NCBI GenBank assembly: GCA_033977485.1
Contig: CM066988.1
Span: 3,107,501 to 3,171,500, forward strand
Length of the DNA: 64,000 nt
Source of the DNA: Hydrangea macrophylla
Lineage: Eukaryota > Streptophyta > Magnoliopsida > Cornales > Hydrangeaceae
Direction of reading: 5' to 3'
A program made the position numbers and the translations under genes. Under the pieces are notes generated by a model. The model did not search any database, was not told the origin of the DNA, and saw only the letters and a list, made by a program, of their open reading frames with translations. This document shows, one piece after another, positions 20,321 to 31,668 of this stretch. Positions within the stretch are counted from its first letter, which is position 1. Every line of letters starts with the position of its first letter.

Positions 20321-22355
20321 GAGTCTTCATATGCTGGTTAAAGTTAAAAATTGGCCGCTCCATTTTAGTTGTGATATTTGTCATCTTACTAGTTTGAAAG
20401 ATGTATTTTCTTACTGTTGGTTGTAGTGCAGGATTTGGTCGAAGGAAGTCAACTTGATACAGAAGCATAATGAACTGATGTTATGTGCATTTATTTTGTC
20501 AGAAATTCACATCCTATTCAGGTAAAAGCCTTTCATCTTATCTCTATTATGAGTGTGAGATAACCAGCTTGCAATTATCTGAGGTACCATAGTCCCAAGG
20601 AAGCACAGATTCTTCTACAAGTACCCGAGTACTGCGCTGCGGTGCTTTTTGGAGGTGGGATTCTTCTGATTTTGTATAGCATGTGGCCGAGTACTTTTTG
20701 TAATTTTTTTCTAAATAAAATGGGGTCTCCAAAAATAATCTTAAAATTTTGGGTCATTTAAGAATTTTGGGATTTGGATTACATGTCAAAAAGGATAGTA
20801 TTGCTTATGTAGCGTTTATGTTTGCACCAGATTTGCCTAGGGGTGTAAGCAAACCGACCAGACCAACTAACCGATCGGTTCGGTTGGTTTTCAAAAAATT
20901 CTTGTAGTGTAAAAACCGAACTTCAAAAAATTCTTGCATTGTAAAAACCGAACCGAACCATGAAATTACACTAAACTGAGTCGAACCAAAACAAATCGGT
21001 TCGTCTGAAATTTGAACCGAACCGTTCCTAGATTCGCCAATGCAATACTCAGCTAGTATTGGTTTCGACTACATAGTGTGTACTCCGATGCGAGCTAGTA
21101 TTGGCAAATTGTCTTACGAGGTATGCATAAAAGAGAAGTCAAAAAAAGAACTTAGTACAAGTTCAATGTGCTTTGATAGGCAGGAGATTTCAAAATAATC
21201 ATGGAAAAGAATATCAAGAGCACATGATCCGTACCAAGATTAAAATTTTTCTGTTTGGTAGAAAATGTGTTGAATAATTTTGTTAAGGGTGTTTGATGCT
21301 TTCTACTATTATAAAATTGCATCCATAAACTTTTTGTCACTGAATGTTCAATACTGTCCCAGGAAAGTCTATGTTAAGTAGTATTAAAGGGTTTATACAA
21401 AAACTTCTCCTGGATCATCAAATTTTTTTTTCTCAAGCAATGATCCAAATATATTCCCTAAGAAAGATTGTATATGTTGCTTCAGATATTAGAAGAACTC
21501 TTATTCTTAATTACTTCTTTTATTTTCAGGTGGTGACAATGACATATTCTTTCCATTGACACTTCAGAAAACGCATTTTTGGTGTTTCATTTACCGGGTG
21601 TCTATGAACTCGACGTGAGCTGACTGAAGCAACAAATATGGTACTTACAAGTGTGTTAGTTGCTTACAAGTGATTAGCTAAAACCGACGGTCGGTTTATG
21701 GGGTTTTAGAAAGTCGACCATATGTGCATACATGTTGCGCTTGGGTCTGATCCTTTAGAAAGCCGACCTAAAAAAAAAAGAGAGTGAAACTTAAGTTCAA
21801 AATTATGGAACCGGAGTGAATACTAATCGGAAAGGAAGCTGGTTGATAGTTCATCCTTTCAACCTTCGGGCTTTAATAGTTTGGTTGTAGTGTTCATATT
21901 TTTACAATTTTTCTAACTTGCCTAAATTTGTATGAAAATTTGCCTAATGAAATAAAACATTCCCAATACTCACTCTCTCTCTCTCTCTCTCTCTGCATCT
22001 GACTCAAGCCCACGTGGACAGTAGATCTATGGTTTTAATCGGCATATGCTTTCTCCTTGATTGCGATGTATGCAGGTGCATTCATAAGCACATGCTCGCA
22101 TTTACTTGCGTAGGAGTGTGTGTGTGTGTGTGTCTATATGTATCGCAAGTGCGAGTCTACACGAGGGCGAGAGAGTGTTTCTTTTATTGCTGCTACAAGT
22201 AGAATACAGTGTTTCTTGACATGACCATTACATTGATAACACTTGCGTCTCTTTACCAAATTACAAATCTCAAAAGCTTGCAGCATGCTAATATTTAACA
22301 ATTGCAGAATGAAAAAAGGACTTTTATCAAGAAAGGATGAGAGGATTCAATGATC
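20321..22355. other. Non-coding stretch with degenerate repeats
   Basis: No credible gene. 20838-21020 begins TAGGGGTGTAAGC and is rich in AACCGAACC, the style of non-autonomous hAT ends, but no second end was found. 21682-21698 is a 17-nt palindrome (AAACCGAC-G-GTCGGTTT). (CT)n lies at about 21971-21993 and (GT)n near 22117-22131. The last part should include the 3' UTR of the minus-strand transporter. Confidence 0.5.
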
Positions 22356-24110
22356 TCAAGGCCCTACCTCAGGGACCTTAACGGATTCTGTCTTGCGCTG
22401 CTGGTGGGCCATATCATAAGTCGCATGCAGACCGAAAAACACATAGTATACCAGCATTACGACGGTGCAGATACCGAATCTCATAAAAGCATCACCTCCC
22501 AAAGATCCCATTAGAAACAAATTTGTGGCAATGGACAATGATGGAAGCCACGGAACAAGTGGGACGCCCCACACTTTTGGTGTCCTCTGCTGGGGCAAAA
22601 AGACCGCTATACCCAGCGTTCCCAAGAACCAAAGAGGAATGGTGATTGTGTAGCCGATCCAACCACTGGGGTCCACTCCCCAGTACGCCGAAGTCCCCAT
22701 CGAGGAAGCTATGATGATCAATAGGAAGATGACTAGCTTCACGAGGTTTATTTTCGGAGTGATATCTCTCACATAGTATCTTCTCACTAGAAGTGCAACG
22801 GCCATCATCATGAAGATGAAGAGTGTGCTCACGGACAACAAGCTGGCCAAGACATCCAAGCTCGAAAAGAAAGCAATGCAGGCACTGCAAATGGTAATCA
22901 AGAGCGTAGCGTTTATCGGGGTCCCTGTTTTTGGGTGGACAAGAGCGAACCACGGTGGGATCATGTGGGCCCGTGCGATATGAGTCGTATAACGTGCCTG
23001 ACCGAGCGCCCCCACCAGAAGAACGGTGGTCATCCCCTTCAGAGCTCCAAGAGCCACCAGGTACTTTGCCCATTTCATTCCCACACTCTGAAAAGCTATA
23101 GAGTAGGCCGCACCTGTATCAATGTCTGTGTACCTCTGCATCATGCTCAATGTAAGTGCCATTAAGCAATATATCACCGTGATTATAGACATTGACCCAA
23201 GCAATCCCAATGGTATATCTCTTGATGGGTTCTTTGTTTCTTCTGCCATAGTTGCTATATTGTCAAATCCACCGTAAGCGAAGTACACAATAGCCGCGGC
23301 TTGGAAGACCCCTTTCGCGCCAAAAGGCATAAAAGGTGTCAGGTTTGAGGTATTGGCATGAGCAAGTCCTGCAATTATCACAAATAGAATTACTACTGTG
23401 TTTATCGCAGATGCTATCCAGTTGAAGTATGAAGTTTTTCTCGTGCTGATCATGGCCAGTGTTGATGCGATTGCTAGAACTAATACGGCGATTGGGTCCA
23501 AGAGATTGAACCCTTCTTTGAGGTTCGTATGTACACGTAATGAATTGGAGTGACGGTTCAAAAGAGATGTGAAATACGAAGTCCAAGCTCTAGCAACCGC
23601 TGCACTTCCAACTACGCTTTCAAGAAGTATATTCCCAGCTGTTATAAAAGCTGCAAAGTCTCCTAATTCGACCCTCAGGTAAGCAAATGACCCACCAGCC
23701 ACCGGAATTTCAATAGCAAATTCAGTGTAGCAGAAAACAGAGAGCATTGCTGAAACACCCGAAGCTACGTACGATAAGACGATGGCTGGTCCCGCATGGT
23801 TGTGGGCTTCTTGGCCGGTCAGCACGAAGATTCCGGCTCCGATGACAGAGCCGAAACCAAACCACATGAGATCCCACCAGTTGAGGCACCGTTTCATGTC
23901 GTTCTCGCTTTGTTTCCGAAGCTCACCGAGCTCGTTGGCATCGTCGGATCTGCTCATGAGGCGGTCCCTGAACCGGAAACACGTTTGCGCGAGTGCTGAT
24001 CGGTAAGTATCCCAGTTTGTGAATGATTCTTCTGGGAAAAAATCTTGTTTGCTACATCTCCAATAGCTTCTTGGTTGAACCTCATCACTCAGTTTCAACT
24101 TCGAGCCCAT
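22356..24110 (-). CDS. CAT5: Cationic amino acid transporter (CAT1/5/8 group)
   Basis: Single-exon 584-residue polytopic membrane protein of the APC superfamily. A hydrophilic cytosolic N-terminus (about 1-75, including PRSYWRCSKQDFFPEESF and SRSDDANELGELRK) is followed by TM1 with the signature GSVIGAGIFVLTG (87-99), a second conserved block FCYTEFAIEIPVAGGSFAYLR (126-146), LLESVVGSAAVARAW (162-176), VYFAYGGFDNIATMAEETKNP (275-295), and hydrophobic segments up to about residue 565 (about 14 predicted). It should carry basic amino acids with protons across the plasma membrane or an endomembrane. N-terminal and TM motifs resemble Arabidopsis CAT5 and CAT8 most closely, as I recall them; the exact orthologue is uncertain. 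The frame is intact. Confidence 0.93.
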   Translation of the reverse strand: MGSKLKLSDEVQPRSYWRCSKQDFFPEESFTNWDTYRSALAQTCFRFRDRLMSRSDDANELGELRKQSENDMKRCLNWWDLMWFGFGSVIGAGIFVLTGQEAHNHAGPAIVLSYVASGVSAMLSVFCYTEFAIEIPVAGGSFAYLRVELGDFAAFITAGNILLESVVGSAAVARAWTSYFTSLLNRHSNSLRVHTNLKEGFNLLDPIAVLVLAIASTLAMISTRKTSYFNWIASAINTVVILFVIIAGLAHANTSNLTPFMPFGAKGVFQAAAIVYFAYGGFDNIATMAEETKNPSRDIPLGLLGSMSIITVIYCLMALTLSMMQRYTDIDTGAAYSIAFQSVGMKWAKYLVALGALKGMTTVLLVGALGQARYTTHIARAHMIPPWFALVHPKTGTPINATLLITICSACIAFFSSLDVLASLLSVSTLFIFMMMAVALLVRRYYVRDITPKINLVKLVIFLLIIIASSMGTSAYWGVDPSGWIGYTITIPLWFLGTLGIAVFLPQQRTPKVWGVPLVPWLPSLSIATNLFLMGSLGGDAFMRFGICTVVMLVYYVFFGLHATYDMAHQQRKTESVKVPEVGP

Positions 24111-26071
24111 TTCTCTCTCTTGCCTTTTTTTTTTTTTAAATTTTTTTTCCCCACTCCAATTTCAGTCACTCAGTCTGAAATTAATGAATTGCTGTTAAAT
24201 AAGTTCTATCTTGTGAATGATTGATTTGTTGCTGACGTGGGATGTGAATATCTTGTGAGAGTTCTTTCCTCTTAAATTATTAAGTGAAAGTGGGACGTTG
24301 AAAAAAATCCAGTTTACTGTACCAAAAAAAAAAAAAAAAGAGAAAAAATCCAGTTTGCTTTGACTCGGTACTTGGTAGGTGAGATTGAAATAGGAATCTT
24401 AAATTCCAATTGGAGGGTCCATGGTGTTCTTTTTATTTCAAAGTGGGGTCGAAGTATGTGTCTTATTCGGAGAAAACCAGCATTTCTATTTTCGTGTAAA
24501 ACCTAGGTACTTGCCAAGAAAAAAATGATACTCCTAGATTTGTGTTTATGGCCCGTGTCTTCTTCCAAAAACATGATAATCCTTTCTTTTTTTAGTATAA
24601 GTGATTTTGTCATATTTTGTAAGTAGTATGTTTATTGTACATCATCCTTAAGATCTAGGAATGCTGGTAAGTTGGCTTGACTTCCAAGGTTTTGGATTGT
24701 CGGATGCATTTTGTGAGTAGCACTGTATAAGGCTTTGTTTGGTTTCATGAATTTCGTGAGGGAAGAGGGGAAGGGAAACAAGATGCAAAATTAGTTCCAT
24801 CCGTGAGGTAAAAGGAGTTAGTTTACCATCTTGATTTCCTTTCCTTTCTTACTCTCTTTTCTCTCATGAAATCTATGAGCCGAACAAAGCCTGAAGGATT
24901 GACATCACACACATATACTTCGGCATTTTTCCAATTAGTTAAAAATGAAAAAAACTACCTAGTTGTGTGTTGTCAATACCTTGTGGTGCTGTTAGGATGG
25001 TGGCCCACAATGTGCTCTCGAAGTCTACTCTTCTAACATCGTGTAAGGGCCGTATTTATGATTGGGCGGATTCAAATGAAGTTATGATCCATTCATTGGA
25101 AGGCTTGTGGACCAACCTTGTGGGGTCAAGTAGACTTGATGTCCAATGGGTTTTTGTTTCTTTGGTAGTAAGGAGAATAACCTTCAAATTTTTAGTCATT
25201 ACCCTTCCTTTCCTTTAATTGCTTATCATTATAATTGAAATTTTAATTTTATTTACGTGCAAAGGAAATTTAATACTAATTTTCTTCTTCTTCTTCTTCT
25301 TTTTTTTTTCCCCCCTTTTAAATCCATATACCAAGGAATCCTTATTATTTCTATATTTTTGTCATGTCTTTGGAAAGTTTGGATAGGTGAGTAGATATTG
25401 GACATATATACAAACAAAATAGGAGGCGTAGTGGGGTTCTCAAGGTTTTTGGCATGTTATTTGCTTTGGAGTGAGGCAACCAAGCAGTTCTTGGAAAGTG
25501 CGTCCCACTTGCTTTGCCACGGGACTCGTTTGGTTCAGCTTCTGTTTATGGGATTTAGTTGGCATAAAAAATTGCGTTTGGCTGTTTTGTGATTGACTCA
25601 ATTTATTTTTTTCCTTTTTGCAAATGACTTGCAAAGTCCTGTTTCCCATACAGTTTAATTAGCTTTTAGAATTTCATAATCACTTATAATCTTCAGAAAA
25701 GCTGTTGCCAAACGGGGCAATTGTTAATGATAAAATTGTGGAGAATCCCCCACCTTGTCTTCATCTATGTTTTTTTTTTCTTGCCAGACTGTTAAAGATT
25801 CTGCGGATTCTCTTAAAATATGGCCGTTTGATTACTTAGTTTATGTCGTCAAGGCTGTTATTTCTCTGCCAAAATAATGGAAGTTATATTCAATAATGTT
25901 GAAAAAATGAGTATTTTGTACCATGAATTTAGGACTCTTTATCTTAATTGGACTTTGAAAATGGTGACAAGATGGGTGGGTTGGCGATTTATTGATGTGC
26001 CAATCTTACATAGTAGTATACTAGTATCCAATAATTTTCTAGCTTCTTGACCCATCAATTTATTTATCAAA
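24111..26071. other. Upstream region of the transporter and intergenic DNA
   Basis: The transporter promoter should lie at about 24111-24700. T/A-rich tracts (24125-24150, 24320-24340) are visible but no clear TATA box. The rest is AT-rich with short chance frames; no gene or element could be supported. Confidence 0.5.
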
Positions 26072-26233
26072 AATGCTAAACACACAACCTATTCCACAAC
26101 TGCACATCTTTGGTATTGATTTTGGTGGATCCTGTGCGGGATCCATGTGAGACCCTCATGGAGCCCATCAAAATCAATGGCCAGGATGTGTAATTGTGGA
26201 ATAGGTTTTGGAATAAGTTGTGTGTATAGCATT
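26072..26233. mobile_element. MITE forming a long hairpin
   Basis: About 162 bp whose two halves are inverted copies. The left reads AATGCTAAACACACAACCTA with CTGCACATC then TTGATTTTGGTGG; the reverse complement of the right reads AATGCTATACACACAACTTA with TTACACATCC then TTGATTTTGATGG. The centre is a GGATCC-containing stem. Non-coding. No certain target duplication was seen, so the superfamily is left open. Confidence 0.8.
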
Positions 26234-26334
26234 ACTCTTTATTTATTCTAACTGCCATTATTGGTATTATTGATAGAACATATAATAGGCCTGTATTTTC
26301 ATCTGGTCGTATAGATATTCTGTTTACTTTTTGG

Positions 26335-28644
26335 GTGTGTGTCACACCTCGATTTTTGGACAACCAAATATTTAATCCAGAATATGTATCTAGACTAATA
26401 TTCAATTTTTTAAAACACCGAGAGTGACACCCTCACACAGGCTAATAAATAATTTATTTGTAAAATAAATTTTATACTCATTAAATAAGGACATGTAATC
26501 CTGTGTTAATATAAAAACTGTATATTATTAAACTTATATTCTCAATCCTCCATTTCATTATAAAAGAAATAATATTCCATTACAAATATAATACCATTTT
26601 AATTTACAAAAGGAATACAAAATTCATTAAATAAAATTTCTTACAAAGTTCAGAAAAAAAAAAAAAAAAATCTATACATCCGATGGTTAGAGCAACTACA
26701 ACGTTCTAATGCCCAAAGACTCCACAGCCAAGCACATCGGTCACATCATCAAAAGTAATATCCTGCACATGTCATCCAACTACGTTTCAAACAGAAACGC
26801 ACCCGAATGCATAACACACTCGGGTCAGTCACATGACTGGTATGAGTTAAACAAAAATAATAAAATCTGAGGGCTCCAACTTGAACCCGTAGACTACAAA
26901 CCACACTACAACACTATTGGGCCAAGACAGGTAGTTCCACACACATATTTGGACAAAAGAGTAGTTTCCATTTATGTGATGACAAGTAGTTTCTTGCCCA
27001 AAATCCAAAGTTACTACGAGTTTTATACTTACCTCGGATATCTATGGTGAGCTAGCCCTGCATAAAAGTTAGTGGGCCCACCATCCTGTAAACCGAATGA
27101 TCACAAACCAGGCGAATAATTCCAAACATAAGCCGTCCACATTATAACTTAAATGTCGCATTCATTATTTCACACTTATCAGTCTTATGAAATAATTCAT
27201 TTTCATTATTTATTAGCATTAAATTTATCTTTGTGTTCCCTAGGTTCACCCCTTGGCCACCCTCCATGGTACAGCCCACACATATATCCCATGTGTGCCC
27301 GGACATACTACCAACACCCACTCCGGTGCCAGTTTGGTTGGGGTATCAACCAAACCAGGTATACACAACGGACGGCTGGTCAATATGTCAAGACGTCTAT
27401 ACAATATAAGCCGAGCATAAGGCTTAGGCCAGCTTAATCACGAAGCCACTGGCAAAAAGTACACTCAACAAGTCTTAAGCCAGCTTGATCACGAAGCCAC
27501 TGGCAAAAGAGTGCGAGCTACCAAAAACAATAACACAACGGGAGCGGTGAACACTAAAGAACTATGTTACAATTATCACTTATCGTTCGTATTATCCCAA
27601 TAATTGTGAATTTCACGTTTATCACATAGTTCCGTCTTATCATTCAATCACATCTCTAACTTTTAGATGTATTCCAATTTCTTACAATAAAGGGTTTTAT
27701 CAATTAACCCATAACAATCTTCCCTAAAAAATTTCCAATCAAATTACAAGATCCCCAATATACTATTCAACGTATCTAATTTACTCCATTTTATCAAAAT
27801 GACCACACAATAAGGTTAATTATTTCAGGTACAATAATCCTCAACCCAATATTCAAAATTAGCCTACATGAAACCCGTAATAAAAATTCAAATTCTCATA
27901 TCGTAAAGTATTATAACAATCGTTCCACAATATTTTCATCGGACTCAACTTAATGACTATCACCCATTTTTTTTTTATAGCTCAACATTATATGAAAATT
28001 CATGTATCTCTAAGTAATTTTCGTTAAGTCATACGAATGAATAAAAAAAAAACACAACGAATCTTATTTCTCCAATTTCGTACATTTTAATATACTAAAA
28101 ACTGCTACAGAAATCTTCAATTTCTGCCCAAACGGTGCAGAATCAGGAAAAACTCCATTAGACGAAAAGTGTGCAGAATCGCGTTTCCTACAGGCCTAGG
28201 CGGACAGAATGTTCAAATTCAAAGCTACGATTTTCTAATAATTTTCTCAAATTTCTGCAACTGTATAAATTACAAAAAACGAATTTCATATATATTTCTT
28301 AATCACTATGAATATTTCACATATGGTTTTATCAAACTAACTATTTACCTAACCCTTTCAAATACCTAATGTCATAATCACAAAGTCACACGAAGGGAAA
28401 AGAAAATATCTAGATTACTTCAACAATAACAACATATCCATTACAAAGATTTAACCCTAATAATTAAATTAAACATATACTAATTTAATTTACTCCCGTG
28501 TACATGTATATATACATACGTGTATATATATATATACTCGGATACACAAAAATTTAACTCACCTCTTTGATAAAAAAATCGACACTCACGAATGCTCAGC
28601 AATTCCCCACATGCCCACGAATCCGAGACCATTCTTCTTCTTCT

Positions 28645-28709
<65 letters not shown>

Positions 28710-29219
28710 GTCTGTTCTCTCTTCTTCTCTCTTTTCTTCTCTTCCCTTTTGTTTTAATATGGGCTCTAGGGTTTTTAACATAAGTATATATGTATACTAC
28801 ACACAACACATGTCAAATAAACACACACAAATATATAAATCCCGTTTTTCTTCTTGTGGGCTCACAAAAGAGACTTATATGGGCCCATAATGCAGTACAA
28901 AGTGTTAAAATGAGTACCTATGACCCCGGTACTAAGTTTTAATGTTAATTACATTATTTAACACATTCGCGGGCCTGTAAACACTATATAACAAAAATAC
29001 ATATCAACCCTTCATTTTTTTTTTTTTTAACAAATATAAATTAATAAAATATAACTCCCAAATTAAACGCGCTCACTCATGATTTAATTTATATGTCCAT
29101 CAAACACTTAAAATTTTCCAAACACATGTCTTACATAGGCATACTCATATAATATTGCTAATTGAAAATAATAATTAAAATAATTATTTACATAGAAATT
29201 TTAGAGTTGTTACAGTGTG
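26335..29219 (-). mobile_element. Solo LTR, 2.9 kb, with TSD GTGTG
   Basis: The LTR itself is 26340-29214 (2,875 bp), flanked by GTGTG at 26335-26339 and 29215-29219. On the minus strand it starts TGTAACAACTC and ends GAGGTGTGACA, like the gypsy LTR at 3050-4969. No PBS, tract or coding region accompanies it, so it is the product of LTR-LTR recombination. It contains (TTC)n(CT)n(CA)n at 28635-28709 and AT-rich tracts; small frames across these repeats are not genes. Confidence 0.9.
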
Positions 29220-29256
29220 TTTGGGCAGGATCCATTTTTTTTTTTTATCTCACTTA

Positions 29257-29666
29257 CGGCATCCACAATGGTGTAGTTGGTATCATAACTTAGGGCATAT
29301 TTAAAGTTAAGCGTATGATAAACTCAAGCTCAGTAGACTTAGGATTATCATACAGTTAAGTTCAATCGTGATACTAGAAAACAGTTGAGGATGTACTGTT
29401 TGACAATCAAAATGCTGAGAGAGTATTGGTTGTCACCAGGCGGTCATGCCTCAAATTGAGAGAAAGCTTTGCCATTTGGTGACTTTGCCGTTATGGCCAT
29501 CGGCTGAGTGATAGCCATTTGGTGGCCAAACAGACTCTTAACTCTTGGCTGTCAAACAGCTATCAATCTGCTGTTTGGTGAACTACATCATTGCAGGGCT
29601 CCCAATTTTTGTACCGTAGACTAATGTAAATTTACCCTTAGTTCAACTGTGCCATTGTGGATACTC
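29257..29666. mobile_element. MITE with GAGCATCCACAATGG-type terminal repeats
   Basis: The left end reads CGGCATCCACAATGG and the right end is the inverse of GAGTATCCACAATGG, about 410 bp apart. TTA precedes the left end and TTTA follows the right, so a 3-bp PIF/Harbinger-like duplication is possible but not clean. Non-coding. Confidence 0.65.
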
Positions 29667-29676
29667 TTTACAACGC

Positions 29677-30371
29677 TGTGTTTGCAAGGGTGTATCCAGG
29701 ATCTCTCAGAGGGGTGGGCTAGAAAGTGGGTGGGATTGGTGGGGCGTGCATACAGTGGCAAATCTATGCGGGGGTTCGGGAGTAGCCGATTTGAGGTGAT
29801 TTTTTTGGGTCTATTTATACATATTTATGCTAAATTTGGTTTTATATCACCATTCATTCTTTCATTTTTTGACAAAGATATCATCTTTACTTCCTCTATT
29901 AAAATCTGGGATGATTCAATATCACAATCTCACAAGCGTTTTGGAGGACTAATGAGTAATTTCAACAGCAAATCCCCCTCTGGTTGCTTAGGGTTTTAAG
30001 AAGAGGAAGAGTAAAAGAGACACAGTGAGGCCCGTGAGGGAGAGAGAGAAAAATGAGAGTTAGGTTTAGATTTTTGGGAATATACAAAGTGAACAAAAAT
30101 ACAAAGAAGGGTTTCCTTGCAATTGGGTCTTTTTACTCTTTAGATTACACTGAGACTGACTCATAGATTTTTTGCTCTAACGTAATGTTTAAAGTAATAA
30201 GCATTTGTAAAATGGAATGGGCTTGCAGTGAATTGAATGGGCTTTTATAAATAGACTGGGCTGTATGTAAATAGATTGGGCTTAAACATAGGATATAATT
30301 TTTTTCCCCAAATAATCAGCACTGGGCTACAGCCCAGACCTGTCCCTGCTGTATACGCCCTTGTGTGTTTG
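29677..30371. mobile_element. Non-autonomous hAT element with 8-bp TSD TGTGTTTG
   Basis: The element is 29685-30363 (679 bp). The left end is CAAGGGTGTATCCAG and the inverted right end CAAGGGCGTATACAG, flanked by identical TGTGTTTG at 29677-29684 and 30364-30371. An 8-bp TSD and a CAAGGG-type terminus fit hAT. It encodes no transposase; the 116-codon frame at 29649 has no recognisable domain and crosses the element edge. Confidence 0.85.
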
Positions 30372-30554
30372 GAATATAATAAATCTTTTTTTTTTTCCTC
30401 ATAGTACATGTTTCAATATTATGATAGAATTCAGAAATAAAAAAGAAAAACGAAAAAGAAGTAGAGATGCAAGTAGAAAAATGATTAGAGGAATCGACTT
30501 CTTGCATTTGCAATCATGTATTGAATGTTAAGCCCACACATACGAGAAAATTTA

Positions 30555-30794
30555 GGGATAATTACACTCTCCTCCTCTGAGGTTTGCTTTAATTATATAG
30601 ATCTTCTTCGTATTTTGAAAAATTACACAAACCTCCCTTAAAATTAGTATTCTATAACACTTTTTCCCCTCAACTCACGATCCATCAAAACCATTGACGG
30701 AAGAGTCTAATGTAAGACCCAAAAATTAGGTTATTGCCTGAAATACCCTTCACATTGCTTATAAAATTGTACATATGTATAGTCCAGGCAAGTA

Positions 30795-30833
<39 letters not shown>

Positions 30834-30875
30834 GTTGCGGGTAAGCACTCTCTCTCTCTCTCTCCCAGGCAAGTA

Positions 30876-30910
<35 letters not shown>

Positions 30911-30917
30911 GTTGCGG

Positions 30918-30983
<66 letters not shown>

Positions 30984-31049
30984 ACACAAAATGTGAGGGA
31001 GGTCCGTGTAATTTAAGCAAACCCCAAGAAAAGTGAGTGTAATTATCCC
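30555..31049. mobile_element. MITE (GGGATAATTACAC ends) with microsatellite core
   Basis: The left end GGGATAATTACACTC, a CCTC run and GGTTTGCTTTAATTA are mirrored at the right by TAATTTAAGCAAACCCC and GAGTGTAATTATCCC. Inside, 30790-30976 is a compound repeat: (CT)n(AT)n joined by AGTTGCGGGTAAGC, about two copies, ending in (CA)n. Reading frames there are low-complexity artefacts. Confidence 0.75.
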
Positions 31050-31668
31050 AAAACTTTAATACACTAACAATTAATTTGATGACACGTTATAATAAGTCAA
31101 TAAAAATAATTATGTATAAACACATGTGTATCCTAATTTCAATGAAAAGATAGTTACATATAAATAACATATCTACGTATATTATTGAAGTGATACAAAT
31201 GATGTGGTATCACCATTAGATTGACTATTTTCTATATACAAACATGTAAGAGGACTAGCAGGGTTGCCTAAAAATTAGTAACAAAATGTTGGTTTGACAA
31301 GAATTTGATTCAAGAATAACTCCTACGCAATAAAAGGTCCACCAAACACTTAAAACATACAAAATGCAGTTCATGCTCATGAATTATAGCTCGACCCTTC
31401 CCAACCAAACCTTTTTAAGTAGCAACCAACGGGCTCCATTGAAAGGGTGTTTATACACTTTTTTTTTTTTTTTTTTTTTTGCTCAAAGATTAAAATATCA
31501 TTAATAAAAATTAAACCATACAAAGAAATCCAAAAAAAAAAAAAAAAAGAAGTCAGAGCAAGCAAAAGCAAAACAACCAAATATACAATAGATAAGGAAG
31601 CTTAATCAACTACAGAAAAACACTTTGCCAGCTACACGAGGAATCCACCACTGTGCCACAAGGACTGC
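31050..31668. other. Non-coding stretch
   Basis: AT-rich with a T24 run (31460-31483) and an A16 run (31533-31548); no gene or element recognised. The last five bases (ACTGC, 31664-31668) would be the target duplication of the copia element to the right, but the partner is not in the window. Confidence 0.5.

Noticed and set aside
20838..21020. AACCGAACC-rich block as a complete hAT MITE
   Set aside because: The start looks hAT-like, but no inverted end or 8-bp duplication was found.
24967..25218. Small frame of 83 codons upstream of the transporter
   Set aside because: No domain, no promoter features and ordinary AT-rich context; chance frame.
28480..28890. Overlapping frames on both strands in the solo LTR
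   Set aside because: They cross (TTC)n(CT)n(CA)n tracts and give low-complexity proteins only.
29649..29999. 116-codon frame
   Set aside because: It starts inside one MITE, crosses its edge into the hAT-type element, and has no recognisable motif.
30731..31020. Open frames through CT/CA/TA microsatellites
   Set aside because: The translated products are Arg-Glu, Cys-Val or Ile-Tyr repeats with no domain; they arise from simple repeats inside a MITE.
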